A DNA stretch of 64,000 bases from Metellina segmentata (GCA_947359465.1 OX375876.1:79506359-79570358), one strand, 5' to 3'. Numbered from the stretch's first letter, positions 32,479 through 44,742 are shown. The notes: generated by a model from the sequence alone, not told the origin. Made by a program: numbers and translations.

Positions 32479-34588
32479 TTACATACATTAGTAATAAAAA
32501 GGATCTGTAAATAGTCACGAGTTGGAGAATTGTACGTGTGTACTTATATTTAGCACAAGTATATAACATAGTATATAGATTATTTAGTAATGTGAAGGAA
32601 TAAATCGTGACGAGAAGGCTTTCTATGTAGTAGCATATGTTTGAAAGACATACAATAAAAAAGTAACAGAACAATACAAGACGTAATTCAACGCAGTTAG
32701 AAAAAGATCTTATTACTCTTGAAAAATAGATTTGAGGTCATATTAACAAAGACCACAATTTTCTGTTCCCAGAGTGAACACTTAAGAGAGGGAGAGAGAG
32801 AGAGAGAAATACCCCTTTTTATTACTAAATTAAAACAGAGGAACGCATCTTTACATACTTTAATTTTAATAATACATAGATTATTGAAAACGAAAAAAGC
32901 AGTTTTAAAGTCCATTGCTATTCCTCAGTTTTGATACTCACATTGCTGGTTTAGTTTGATACAAACAGATTTTTTTATTCAGCATTCTAAGCCCCATATA
33001 CATTTTTGTAACTTTCGCATACTTAATTTCGATCTTACAAACCTTATGCACATAGTTTATTTTAAATCATGTGTACCATTTTATCATATCCTAAAAGTAA
33101 AGTACCTGTGAAAATAGTGATATACTTTCGTATGTCTTGCATTTTGCGTTACACACTCAATCTAAGTTTAAATGATCATCACATGAAACCTTACGTCCTT
33201 TTTAATTCATAATGTTTGATAATATTTAAAAAAAATCATCCTAGCGTCTGTTAATAGCAAGTTAAATGGAAATATTGATAATAAAGATTAAAACCTTAGT
33301 CAAATTGGTAAAATAATAATGAAAACAATCAAAACAACAAGTATTGAAGGTTAAATATCGTCAATGACCATTTCGGTGGATGAAGACCAGGTTAGAAGTA
33401 AACAAGATGAAAAAATTTGCTGTTGAACACATCTTAATTTTTTAACTAAGCCTTTCCAAGCCGTCTATAAATGCAAGAAGCTCTAACGTCATTCAGTGTG
33501 TGGTCGACAGCAAAAAAATAGATAAGGTTTCCTTGTTGTTAAACTCGAGAATTCCTCTCTGGAGATTGGACCACTCTTTTTTGTTTGAAATCAAACAGGC
33601 GAAAAAAATTCTCAATAGTGTTGAGCTATTGTAGATTTATTTATTTCTTTTTTTTTACGTATCTCATATGTTCATCACATGATTTACTTCTGTGATTGTG
33701 ACATTTTGCTTCTGAGTTTATTATCTTTATTAGTAGTTGTTAGAAATTATTTTTAGATTTTACTAAATGTCAGTAAAAGATAGACTTTGCACATAGTGGT
33801 GACGTAAAAAATCCTGTTATCATAGTAAGGACAGTAATTACGCTTACTTTGGCAAAAACAAAACATTTCAACTTGAACTGGATGCCCAGTAACAAAAATA
33901 GAGGTAGCATTTGCTAAAATACTATCTTGCGTGGAAGACGGATCTATTTCCTTTTCCAGTCCTAAAAGCCATTTTCGAAGTTCCGCAAAACACTACAATT
34001 CTCTCCGCCTACTCCATGGATACAAAGCTTTCTGCCTTACTTCCTATACTCTTTGTGATACTCTTTGATTTGTTATTTCGACTTCAATTTCGTATGCATT
34101 TGGGTTATCTGACCGTAAAAGTGGAGTCAAAATGAGTTCTTTTGAGATACAGTACCGTTGGGGTTTCAAGTTTATTTAAAAAATGCTTCATATAAGACTA
34201 CTACATTAAAACTACTTTTTAAACACTACATTTTTGTAGTTACAAAATTGAAAAAAGTTAGATAAATGTAATACCATTGTACATACAATAACGACATGGT
34301 TCTAATTGCTTATTAGTAAATGAATAAGTTACTGATCTTATATATATAAAATTACGACATAAAATATACAAAATAACAGTAACATAACACACACAAAATA
34401 ACAAAAAATAACCAAACAGCCGGGGTGCATTAACCAGTAACCGAAACTCGAAACTACCCATGCAAGCGCACCCAGGCTCCTCCCTGATGACGCCCTAATC
34501 CACCAACATTTCTTAATTTTTTATCATTTTTTTAAGATTTTTGTTGAAAAAAATTTTTTTTTTTTGGAAATTCTTGTGTACTTGAAAT
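32479..34588. other. AT-rich intergenic sequence, no gene recognised
   Basis: A (GA)n run lies at 32785-32807. Several 60-90-codon chance frames have no family resemblance. Confidence 0.4.
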
Positions 34589-34589
34589 T

Positions 34590-34634
34590 ATAAAAAATAT
34601 ATATATAATAATATAAATATATACATATAAATAA

Positions 34635-34708
<74 letters not shown>

Positions 34709-34735
34709 AATATAAATATATAAAAAAATATTCAT
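34590..34735. repeat. TA-rich microsatellite tract
   Basis: The core is (AT)n at about 34639-34705, with imperfect ata/aataa runs on both sides. It produces spurious Tyr-Ile frames on the minus strand. Confidence 0.95.
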
Positions 34736-34739
34736 TGTA

Positions 34740-36709
34740 GTCAGCATTTGTCTGCCCTCCATCATGTCCCTTGTATGAATACCAGTGTGTAAACACATGA
34801 ATGTCGGTGATTGTTATTGTTAGTAGCAACAGCGGCTTACAAATAGACACCAGTTGACCCCTGGGTATGCAAAAGAGGTAAGAGGACGTAGATTAGAAAA
34901 TAAATTTGCATATAGTCACTGCAGGTTACCCTATAAGTACACTAGTCATCAGTTTAGGTATTGTTTTACAGAAGAGCCTTTAAACAATAAAATATAGGTT
35001 AGGGGCGCTTTTTTTATTTTCCAGCAAAATAGAAATTTTTCGTTAAGATACCGATGTTTTCCTTAGATTTATTTCGTGTCCTTTCCCCGTCAAAACAGGC
35101 ACTGGACATATTGTCTTTCTATTTTCTATTTTACCACATTTATACCCAGAAAAAAAAGGAGCTGTTCTACCTCAAGATGATATGTTAGATGCTTCTTAAT
35201 GAAATGTTAGAAAATTTGAGAATAATAAGGGTCAAAGCTACATGTTCTTTGACCCTTAAAATGACTTGATCCGTCACTGCATACACACTAAATATATCGG
35301 ATTAATGATTTACTAGCTTTACTCCTCAGCCCATAGTTTTTGGCACTAACCCATTATTTTTGCTACTAGACAAACCAAGTGGCACCCTTGTTTCTTTATC
35401 AGTTTTGATGAGTTGTTGAACAGTTTCTCAGCATTCATGTGTTATGCTCTTAGCACTTCTGATTGGCTATCTGTTGACGTTTTAAGTAGCATTGATTGTT
35501 CTTATTGTTAAGTTGCGTTGTCTCCATTTGCGCGATGTTACTTGTAAAATTTTACTTCTTTGGTTCCAAGGAAACTAAGTAACGAAATGGAAATAGTTGC
35601 GCTGACCTAAAAAATCCAGACAGAATAAAATGCGTTAATGCCATTACGGAAGAGATAAGTGTTCAAGATTTTTTTTGTTGCTTCATATAGGTTTCCTGTT
35701 TTAAACAAAAGCTCAGACAGATTATAAACCTTCTTAAGTATGTTTCGTGCAAATACGTCTCTCTTCGTAAAAGAAATGTAGTGTAAATCGCAGAGACCTC
35801 AAATCGTAAAACGTAATATCTTACTCATAATGTTTTAATAGGCCTTCGAAAACATTTAAAATACGTCTTCTTGAAAAGTATACTTTTTGATCTGTCCACT
35901 TAGATGGAACATTCGATATGCATAACCATAAGCATTACAACCTCTAATTAGAAGATACGAAATTGTTGGCACTAATTCAGTATGGTATACTTTTCAAGAA
36001 TCATGTTCAGAAAATATTTGAAAACATCTCGAATGAAATATTTGAAACCAAAGAGTTCATCCAGAGTTCTATAAAAATGTAGCCATTCTACGTGTTTAGA
36101 TAAATGGATAAGATAAGAGTTGCAAATCGGCAATAATTATTAAAGGAGCATTATTCTAATTGCCATTAAATTACATATTATCATAATACTACTACCATAT
36201 GGTCTATCTCATGAAAAAGCCACACAAAACTGGTTCATTCCGTATGGATATGATATTAAAGATGCATTATGTGTAATGCTTACATACTTTCTAACACAAC
36301 AATTGAATGGATCAATTAAAAAACATTGTAATATGTTTGCATAAAAAAGTAATGTAATACATTCAAAGATTGAGAAATGTAAGATCGGAATATTTTTACT
36401 CATCAGTGCATGGAAAAACGCAATCAAAACACGAACTGTAAAAATGCAGTTACTCGTTTTAGTGCATTTATATCATGTTTAAAGAAATCAGACATGAATA
36501 AGTTTGATATTTACTCTTTTAGTAAAGAGATTAGTGAACCAGGGGTAGGTCTAAAATCGAAATGATGGGCCCACTTCTTGTTAAAAATTAGCTACTCACA
36601 TGTTAATAGACATGGCCTGAAAGAACCTGTTTTAACATAGGTCTACTAGGATATGAATGTTATTAAAGAGTGTCTGGTCTAGTATTTAAGGAGTTAAATG
36701 ATGAAAACC
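34740..36709. other. Intergenic sequence, no gene recognised
   Basis: Two small inverted repeats were noticed: an 11-bp-stem hairpin aagggtcaaag/ctttgaccctt at 35226-35257, and ttcttgaaaagtatac (35868-35885) mirrored near 35983-36000. Confidence 0.45.
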
Positions 36710-37390
36710 TTTGTCAAATTGATAGTCCATATCTCATCCTTAGAATAAGCTGACCAGATCTTGATCTAGTCGTCATCAAAAATCGGGAATATTCTGATAA
36801 CGAGATATGCCTTTAATTTATTGAACAGTCGAAACCACTTGGATGTTTAAATAAGTTAGTTGTTGTGTACACTGTACTATAACAACGTATTTAAACTCAC
36901 CGCCTCCTTCTTGTAACTGTTTCGTCACGAGACTTCTCGAGACATCTCGTCCTTAGAATAAATTGAGCAGATCTTGTCGTCATCAAAAATCGTCAATATC
37001 CTGATAACACGATGTGCCTTTATTGGCAAAATTTATGATACATTTATTTAACAGTCGAAACCACTTGGATGTTTAAATAAGTATGTTGTGGCTGTCCTGT
37101 TCTAGAACAACATACTATTTAAACTCACGCTTCCTTCTTGTGACTGTTTTGTCATGAACAAAAATAATCAGATTTTGATGGACGGGGAATGTTATCCTTC
37201 GGATAAATTGACCAGTTCAAGATCTCGTCGTCATCAAAAATTGGCAATATCCTGGATATTCCTTTATTAGCAAAATTTATCAGATATTTATTGAACAGTC
37301 GAAACCACTTGGTTGTTTAAATAAGTTAGTTGTGATTCCACTGCTTTAGAACAACATATTTAAACTCACGCTTCCTTCTTGTGACTTTTT
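36710..37390 (+). repeat. Three tandem ~225-bp diverged repeats
   Basis: Each unit runs: ccttagaataa/ggataaatt, a cagatcttg and tcgtcatcaaaaat block, ttgaacagtcgaaaccacttgg, tttaaataagt, aacaacat, then aaactcacgcttccttcttgtgac. Units lie at about 36710-36935, 36940-37160 and 37165-37390. A few indels separate them. Related inverted pieces are at 10241-10460 and 21890-21965. Confidence 0.85.
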
Positions 37391-37403
37391 GGGATTAATC
37401 CAG

Positions 37404-37720
37404 GTAGGTAGGTATTTTAATTCACGTCGAACTGGAGCAATAGAACGCGATTTTGACAACGGTCTGGGATCAATCCTCAATGGAGAGATCCGAGGATAAC
37501 ACCACGTAATTTGGAATCACGATTAGATGACGAGGCAAGACAACTAAGCTGGCACTCCACTCTCCAAACTTAAACGTTACGCCAACGTGAGGATATTTGA
37601 GACCACGACAGATTTAACGTGCACCAGACCTCTTTGTACACGACGGTCTTTGGTTGTATTCGAACTCGCAACTATATGGTTACTAATCCGTTACTCCGAT
37701 CTATATGGTTACATCGTTAG
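37404..37720 (-). mobile_element. tRNA-derived SINE (inverted copy)
   Basis: The minus strand carries the head (gtattcgaactcgcaac on the plus strand is the box B region), the body (ctggcactccactctcc) and the tail ending in a TACCTACCTACCT simple repeat (plus strand aggtaggtaggta at 37402-37414). Confidence 0.75.
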
Positions 37721-37778
37721 CCCGATGTCTTGCTCCAGTGTGACGTTAATATTTACTACCAAACACCTATCTACCTAC
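37715..37778 (+). mobile_element. SINE tail fragment in opposite orientation
   Basis: Ttagcccgatgtcttgctcc, agtgtgacgttaat and the final acctatctacctac repeat the SINE tail, now on the plus strand, directly behind the head of the inverted copy. The two tails together form an inverted repeat around the SINE. Confidence 0.65.
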
Positions 37779-37923
37779 TTCTTTGTGACTTACTTCTATC
37801 CGGATGATGGCGTACTTCCTGCTACCGACCGAAATGGCCATATATAAACTGTAATGTATTTAAAATTTTATTAAGTTTTTGAAGTATGAATGTGTTATTG
37901 CTATCGGTGATTATTTGTAAATA

Positions 37924-39328
37924 CACTCATTGCCATAAAAATTTGCGCACCAAGAAAAAGTCGTCAAAATGAAACGAAATTTTACACATGTAAGTACTAC
38001 TTTGATGTAAGTAAGTGATTCGAAAATCAAAGAAAAAGGATCATTTATTACGTAAAAAAGTACAAATGAACGGAAGTTTAATTGTCTGTTGAACCCCTCT
38101 AGCGCGAATGCACGATGCGATACGAGTGGGCATTGAAGCATACAAGTTCCGTATGATGTCCTGAGAAATCTCGTTCCCAGGTTGCTGTAAACGCGCCTCT
38201 AGTTCGACCAAACTCGTAGGGTGTCCAACTTGCCGTAACAAATGATCCTAGATATGCTCGATTTGTGACAAATCTCGGAATCGAGCAGGCCAGGGAAGGG
38301 TGGTAATCTGGCGGAGGAAGTCTTGTGACATCCTTGCTGTGTGTGGCCGAGCATTGTCTTGTTGAAAAATGGCTCCTGGGAGCCCTGCAATGAGTAGCAT
38401 CACGTGTGGCTGAAGGATGTCATGGACGTACCGCTGGGCTGTCATTGTGCCATGGATCAATATTAGGGGTGACAGTGTATTGAAAGCAATGGCACCCCAT
38501 ACCATCACACCAGCTGTGGAAGAGTTGTGTCGCTGTAAAGCGAAGGAAGGATTGAGGCGTTCACCACGGGGCCTCCACACACGAACACGATTGTCATCAC
38601 TGCTCAAATTGAATCTAGATTCGTTGCTGAAGACGACCTGGTTCCATTCCGTTGCAGTCCAATCCCTTCGTGTTCGATAGCACTCCAAACGGAGGCGTCG
38701 GTGGGTAGGTGTCATTGGCAGCACACGTAATGGGCGCTGCGATACCAGATGTCCTTCATCCAGGCGCCTTGCGGTGGTTCGGGAAGACACAGGGGCCCGT
38801 AGTGAAGGTGCTGCCTGTGTCTGGTAGCGGCCAATGAGGCAGTTGGCTCTACGCGTGCGTTTCGTATGATGTGACGGTCTTCCCGACGACTGGTCTGTCG
38901 AGGGCGTCCTGAGCTTAGTCGTCTTGTAAATAACGTCTGGCCATTGGTCCCAACACCTCCTCACAGTAAAATCAGAACGGCCTACTTGACGAGCTACTCG
39001 CCGAGCTGACCACCCAGTTTCCATCATCCCGATGATTCTTCCCCTCTCGAACTCTGACAGCTGCTCATATTGACTTCGATGGCGGCGTAACGGCATGTCT
39101 ACCTCAGCGTTTCCTTTGCAAAAGATTAAGTACACTCAAACAAGCTCTGTTTACCTATTTTATACTCCAAGGAGAACGAAGTTCAACGCCCTCTAGTGGC
39201 ATTACGCAATGCGCAATCATGCTGCATTTCTACTCATTTGCATATCTGGCCGACATGTACCTTCATGCCAAGTTTCGTTAAGATCCCACAGTTATTTCTT
39301 GGTGAGCCAATATTGATGGCAATGAGTG
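37924..39328 (-). mobile_element. Tc1-type element with both ends (1405 bp)
   Basis: The inverted ends CACTCATTGCCATAAAAATT (left) and, complemented at the right, CACTCATTGCCATCAATATT share a further CACCAAGAAA block. TA flanks both sides (37922-37923, 39329-39330). The minus-strand transposase gene occupies most of the element. It is the best-preserved Tc1 in the window. Confidence 0.9.
38041..39096 (-). pseudogene. Tc1 transposase, near full length, inactivated
   Basis: The start chosen is the ATG at 39096 (MPLRRHRSQYEQLSEFERGR), which fits the usual N-terminus of this family; an in-frame ATG 13 codons upstream is less likely. A paired helix-turn-helix DNA-binding region (residues ~10-115) is followed by the catalytic domain. 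The first catalytic Asp is replaced by Asn (residue 158, FSNESRF in place of FSDESRF). The second Asp (247, QQDNARPH) and the third acidic residue Glu (280, SQIEH) are present. A TAG at codon 283 (38248-38250) replaces the Trp normally following IEHI, and the same frame then continues to 38041 with the normal C-terminus. Residues ~50-95 look partly scrambled. The enzyme is therefore dead twice over. Confidence 0.9.
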
Positions 39329-39330
39329 TA

Positions 39331-39894
39331 GATAAGTGACATTTGTCAGAAACTATAGTATTCAAATAAGAGGATGTTGAACTGAATTGTGAGACACAAA
39401 GATAACTCTTTCTATTTTAAAAGAAAATCTTTCGGTCTTTTTCAGGTTTATTCGCTTTGTGATTGGTACATAGAGAGTCAAGTGATAGCGAGTCATGTGG
39501 TTCAACGAGCTAAGGAATTTGGAGCACGCGCAGATGATAAACACAGATGATTTTTGTAATTAATTCTCATTCATAAAAAAAAATTGAGAGTACGCGCTTG
39601 AAAGTTTGCAATATTTTCAGAAGAACCGGGAAATTTGGTCGTCGTTTCCATACCAACAGTCGAATATGAACAAAAATTTTAAAAAGTACTATTGCAACAG
39701 ATCAGCTAAAAAATTTAAAATAATGATGAGAATTCCTTTGAATTTTAACAATTGATTTGTTTTACAATTTTCTTTTATACATGGAAATGAGATGTTTTGT
39801 TCTTGACATTTTTAAAAACAATTTGTGTTTATTTACATTATATTTACGTGTATAAGGTGAGAAATTTTGGAACGTTTTCTGACGGTAAAGTATA
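39331..39894. other. No gene recognised
   Basis: AT-rich spacer between the Tc1 element and a Helitron tail. Confidence 0.4.
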
Positions 39895-40163
39895 GGGGTC
39901 GGCTTTTATACGGATCCGCTAATCTCGCAAAAAAAAGTAGGCGCATGCTATAAATATTGCAATGGGAAGGGAAGGAAACCTTCAATTACCATCGTACTAG
40001 AGATCCGGGATTAATCCAGCAGCGATCCAAATGGGGATGGATTGTGAAGCAATCACATCCCCCTCATTGTTAAAAGTATAGTTCGCGAAGCGAACTAAAT
40101 ATGATTGCCCAGCAATAATCAGGGGATGACGAGAGATTGAGAGCAGGGAGTAGAGCCCCCTAG
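39895..40163 (+). mobile_element. Helitron 3' end, hairpin-rich
   Basis: It ends in gagCCCC-CTAG at 40160-40163. Upstream are hairpins GGGGATG/CATCCCC around GATTG/CAATC (about 40032-40062), AGTTCGC closed by GAA (40080-40096) and ATTGC closed by three bases (about 40103-40115). The left border is arbitrary, because no TC start is recognised. Confidence 0.6.
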
Positions 40164-41469
40164 AGGCAAAAATAAATATATTTGAAAATTTAAGCATAGT
40201 AAAAACAGATAGCTTTAATGCATGTATGTATGTTTAATAAATTGAAGTAAAGTTTTGTATATTTAACCGAAGCACTTGGATGTATCGTAGTTTTACTAGT
40301 TCGACAAAAATCATAAGAAAGAATTTTAAGTTTATAACTTCATGCTTGTATTTCATTGAATTATGCAAAACACAATACAAGAAGTAATGATGCAAGCTAT
40401 AGAATTTCTCGTCTACGATATCTTAATAAGTTTATAAAGATCAAAGCAAGTTTTCGTCAAGAATTCGTACGGAAAGCATAATTGCATCTTTAAATATTTA
40501 AATTCAACTTTCTGTACCTACTGTAGAATTGCTTTGAAATATACCAAAGCACGAATTCGCTTAAAGTGACTTACAGAATTCTTTTCCTCGGTTAAACTGA
40601 AGTAAGTACAATTTATTGAAAGCCTGGTCTGATCGATTCTAACAAAAGGATGCTCGTTATAGATGTATGCTAAAATACAAAAGTTCAAACAATGAATAGC
40701 CTATTTATTGGGAAGCACGTATAGAATATATTGGTCGAGTGAATCACAAAAGCTTCCGTTTTTGACGTAGTTATTTTGTAGTGAGCGTATTTTAAGATAG
40801 TCTATGGAACAATTTTTTTTGTAATAGGCAGAAATATTATATATATACACACATTTATAACGATGAGAAACATGTAGCTCTAGTATAAGCAACGTATTTA
40901 CTTTAAATTTCCTCGAAGCTTTTTTAAATGCACTGTCAAGAAAATTTTATTAAAACAACCAACTTTATTTCAGATGTTTGCAATTTTAAACAAAGCTGTT
41001 TCGATAAATCATTATGAAGAATGCCGCAGAAAGTTTAAGGAAAACATCTGATGCTCTGTTTTTGTATACTATTTAATATTGCATTATTTAATAGTACCTG
41101 ATGATATACCCCCGCCTTACTCACATACTCAAGGGTTCATCTTATGCAGAGTTTAATAAGATATTTTCTCAAAACCAATCTTCATGTGGGAGTAACCCTA
41201 TGAGGAATTCATACGTATATATTCGTTCTTCAACCTGAACTTTTTCCTGCATGATTTATAACCAATTTCGACTTGCATGACCAATATAATCTTTCCTCTG
41301 ATTCTTTCAAACAATATGCGTGGTTATTTAGTCATAATGTGTATTGTGGGTGATTACATTACTTGGAAATTTCGTAACGTTCAGGGGGTTAAACTTACTA
41401 TTCTATTTAGTGTTTAAATGTATTTATAAGAATAATTAATATATGGAAGAATTTAGCTTCAAGAATATA
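40164..41469. other. AT-rich intergenic sequence, no gene recognised
   Basis: A piece at about 41275-41345 (catgaccaatataatc, gtggttatttagtcat) is a third, same-orientation relative of the flank at 44470-44520, so the Tc1 element between them is bracketed by diverged direct repeats. Confidence 0.4.
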
Positions 41470-41629
41470 CAATCTGTAACAAAAAATCGACGCACCATGA
41501 AGGAGTTGTCCAACAATGGTGCCAGGGCTCGATCTAACTGGAACGGCGCTGACTACGGAAGTCAGTTAGTAGACTTATATAGTCACCTTATAGTATAGTA
41601 TTTAGTTACGAGTCCCATTTTGAACTGAT

Positions 41630-44262
41630 GACAACCGCAGACGAGTTCGGAGACGTCCAGGGCAGAGTGGGTATCCAGCCATTACTATCGCACGCCACGC
41701 ATGGCCACAACAGGGCGTTATGGTCTGGGGTGTCATCTCCTTTGATAGCCGGACCCATTTGGTACTCAATTCTGGCACACTTGCAGCACAGCGGTATGCA
41801 TACGACATTCTATGACCTGTTGTATTACCGTTCTTCCGTACCGTATTACCGTTGTTGTTCGTGGCCACAACAGGGCGTTATGGTCTGGGGTGTCATCTCC
41901 TTTGATAGCCGGACCCATTTGGTACTCAATTCTGGCACACTTGCAGCACAGCGGTACGCATACGACATTCTATGACCTGTTGTATTACCGTTCTTCCGTA
42001 CCGTATTACCATTGTTGTTCGTGGCCACAACAGGGCGTTATGGTCTGGGGTGTCATCTCCTTTGATAGCCGGACCCATTTGGTACTCAATTCTGGCACAC
42101 TTGCAGCACAGCGGTATGCATACGACATTCTATGACCTGTTGTATTACCGTTCTTCCGTACCGTATTACCGTTGTTGTTCGTGGCCACAACAGGGCATTA
42201 TGGTCTGGGGTGTCATCTCCTTTGATAACCGGACGTATTTGGTACTTATTTCTGGCACACTTGCAGCACAGCGGTACGCATACGACATTCTATGACCTGT
42301 TGTATTACCGTTCTTCCGTACCGTATTACCATTGTTGTTCGTGGCCACAACAGGGCGTTATGGTCTGGGGTGTCATCTCCTTTGATAGCCGGACCCATTT
42401 GGTACTCAATTCTGGCACACTTGCAGCACAGCGGTATGCATACGACATTCTATGACCTGTTGTATTACCGTTCTTCCGTACCGTATTACCGTTGTTGTTC
42501 GTGGCCACAACAGGGCGTTATGGTCTGGGGTGTCATCTCCTTTGATAGCCGGACCCATTTGGTACTCAATTCTGGCACACTTGCAGCACAGCGGTACGCA
42601 TACGACATTCTATGACCTGTTGTATTACCGTTCTTCCGTACCGTATTACCATTGTTGTTCGTGGCCACAACAGGGCGTTATGGTCTGGGGTGTCATCTCC
42701 TTTGATAGCCGGACCCATTTGGTACTCAATTCTGGCACACTTGCAGCACAGCGGTATGCATACGACATTCTATGACCTGTTGTATTACCGTTCTTCCGTA
42801 CCGTATTACCGTTGTTGTTCGTGGCCACAACAGGGCGTTATGGTCTGGGGTGTCATCTCCTTTGATAGCCGGACCCATTTGGTACTCAATTCTGGCACAC
42901 TTGCAGCACAGCGGTACGCATACGACATTCTATGACCTGTTGTATTACCGTTCTTCCGTACCGTATTACCATTGTTGTTCGTGGCCACAACAGGGCGTTA
43001 TGGTCTGGGGTGTCATCTCCTTTGATAGCCGGACCCATTTGGTACTCAATTCTGGCACACTTGCAGCACAGCGGTATGCATACGACATTCTATGACCTGT
43101 TGTATTACCGTTCTTCCGTACCGTATTACCGTTGTTGTTCGTGGCCACAACAGGGCGTTATGGTCTGGGGTGTCATCTCCTTTGATAGCCGGACCCATTT
43201 GGTACTCAATTCTGGCACACTTGCAGCACAGCGGTACGCATACGACATTCTATGACCTGTTGTATTACCGTTCTTCCGTACCGTATTACCATTGTTGTTC
43301 GTGGCCACAACAGGGCGTTATGGTCTGGGGTGTCATCTCCTTTGATAGCCGGACCCATTTGGTACTCAATTCTGGCACACTTGCAGCACAGCGGTATGCA
43401 TACGACATTCTATGACCTGTTGTATTACCGTTCTTCCGTACCGTATTACCGTTGTTGTTCGTGGCCACAACAGGGCGTTATGGTCTGGGGTGTCATCTCC
43501 TTTGATAGCCGGACCCATTTGGTACTCAATTCTGGCACACTTGCAGCACAGCGGTACGCATACGACATTCTATGACCTGTTGTATTACCGTTCTTCCGTA
43601 CCGTATTACCATTGTTGTTCGTGGCCACAACAGGGCGTTATGGTCTGGGGTGTCATCTCCTTTGATAGCCGGACCCATTTGGTACTCAATTCTGGCACAC
43701 TTGCAGCACAGCGGTATGCATACGACATTCTATGACCTGTTGTATTACCGTTCTTCCGTACCGTATTACCGTTGTTGTTCGTGGCCACAACAGGGCGTTA
43801 TGGTCTGGGGTGTCATCTCCTTTGATAACCGGACGTATTTGGTACTTATTTCTGGCACACTTGCAGCACAGCGGTACGCATACGACATTCTATGACCTGT
43901 TGTATTACCGTTCCTTTTGCGACACCACGAACTAACTTTTCAACAAGATAATGCCCGGCCGCACACGACGTCTTTTGCTATGAATTTTCTTCAAGCCTTC
44001 CCAACATTTCCTTGGCCAGCTAGGTCTCGTGATCTTTCTACCATAGAGCAAATTTGAGACGTAATGGGAAGACGAATGCAACCATCCCGGAATGTTGACC
44101 ATTTAGCCCGACAGTTGGGAGACGAATTGGCTAGAAATTCCGCAGGACAATCCGGGAACTTTTTCAGTATATGCCACTTCGGGTGACAGCTTGCATCCAG
44201 GCCAGAGGTGGGCCAACTCCTTATTGACGTCCTCCTTTTGTAACGGTCAAACTATGAAATAA
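41630..44262 (+). pseudogene. Tc1 transposase gene carrying the 160-bp array
   Basis: Before the array one frame reads DDNRRRVRRRPGQ..YPAITIARHAWPQQGVMVW, the normal middle of a Tc1 catalytic domain. After the array it resumes with ELTFQQDNARPHTTSFAMNFL (second catalytic Asp), WPARSRDLSTIEQI (third, Glu) and then a TGA in place of the conserved Trp, ending at TAA 44260-44262. The N-terminus and first Asp are deleted. The segment GVMVWGVISFDSRTHLVLNSGTLAAQRYAYDIL that normally lies between these parts is the repeated unit. As 160 is not a multiple of three, the frame changes at every monomer, so no long protein can be made. Confidence 0.9.
41701..43912 (+). repeat. 160-bp satellite built from Tc1 transposase, ~13.8 copies
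   Basis: Monomers begin (tggccacaacagggc) at 41701 and then every 160 bases to 43781. The last one breaks off at about 43912. Neighbouring monomers alternate at two sites (ccGttgttg with ggtaCgca versus ccAttgttg with ggtaTgca), giving a 320-bp two-monomer higher-order repeat. Monomers at 42181 and 43781, exactly ten apart, share several private changes (gataaccggacgtatttgg, cttatttctgg). Each monomer gives the same 107-codon plus-strand and 60-codon minus-strand frames, which are by-products. Confidence 0.97.
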
Positions 44263-44383
44263 ATCCTCCATTTGTTTTGAAATTTTAATCATTTGTTCTT
44301 CTATGCATGTTTTTCACATCCGACAGTTTTTATCGCAATCGGAAAACTCCTTCTTGGTTCGTCGAATTTTTTTAGTTACAGAG

Positions 44384-44742
44384 TACATTTAACCAACTGA
44401 GAAGTACACACTTATCTGTATCTATAGTCTTCCCTGTGTGACTTCTAATCAGTTCTGACATACTTGACCAATAGAATCTTTGCTGGGATATTTTAAACAA
44501 ACAGATGTGGTTATTTAGTCATTATTAGGGAATGTAACCTGATATGACGGATCCGGTAATCCGGTATCATTTGGCTACCTATCGGATCCAGCAACATCTA
44601 TCAAATCCGGTCCGGATCCGATTAACCCGAATTTTTTTTAAATTAAATAATCGATTATTCAAAAACAACTTTAAAGTCGCAGAATCGTTTATTAAGCAAT
44701 CGATTGTGAATTAATCGATTTTATATTTTTCAAGGACCAGTT
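44384..44742. repeat. Flank and hAT end shared with 28032-28378 (inverted)
   Basis: It reads almost as the reverse complement of 28032-28378 from the Tc1 border through about 140 bp of flank into the hAT end. The match ceases at about 44742. Confidence 0.85.

Larger units (their letters stand above)
41470..44383 (+). mobile_element. Tc1-type element expanded by an internal satellite (~2.9 kb)
   Basis: The left end (atctgtaacaaaaaatcgacg, cgcaccatgaaggag) and right end (cttggttcgtcgaattttt, gttacagag then TA) are the inverted ends of the same family as 28379-29786. Without the internal array (41701-43912) the element would be about 0.85 kb. Confidence 0.85.

Noticed and set aside
34524..34850. 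Minus-strand Tyr/Ile-repeat frames
   Set aside because: They are translation of a TA microsatellite.
41628..43935. A family of identical 107-codon plus-strand and 60-codon minus-strand frames as small genes
   Set aside because: They recur every 160 bp as by-products of the array, and part of each is the Tc1 transposase segment.
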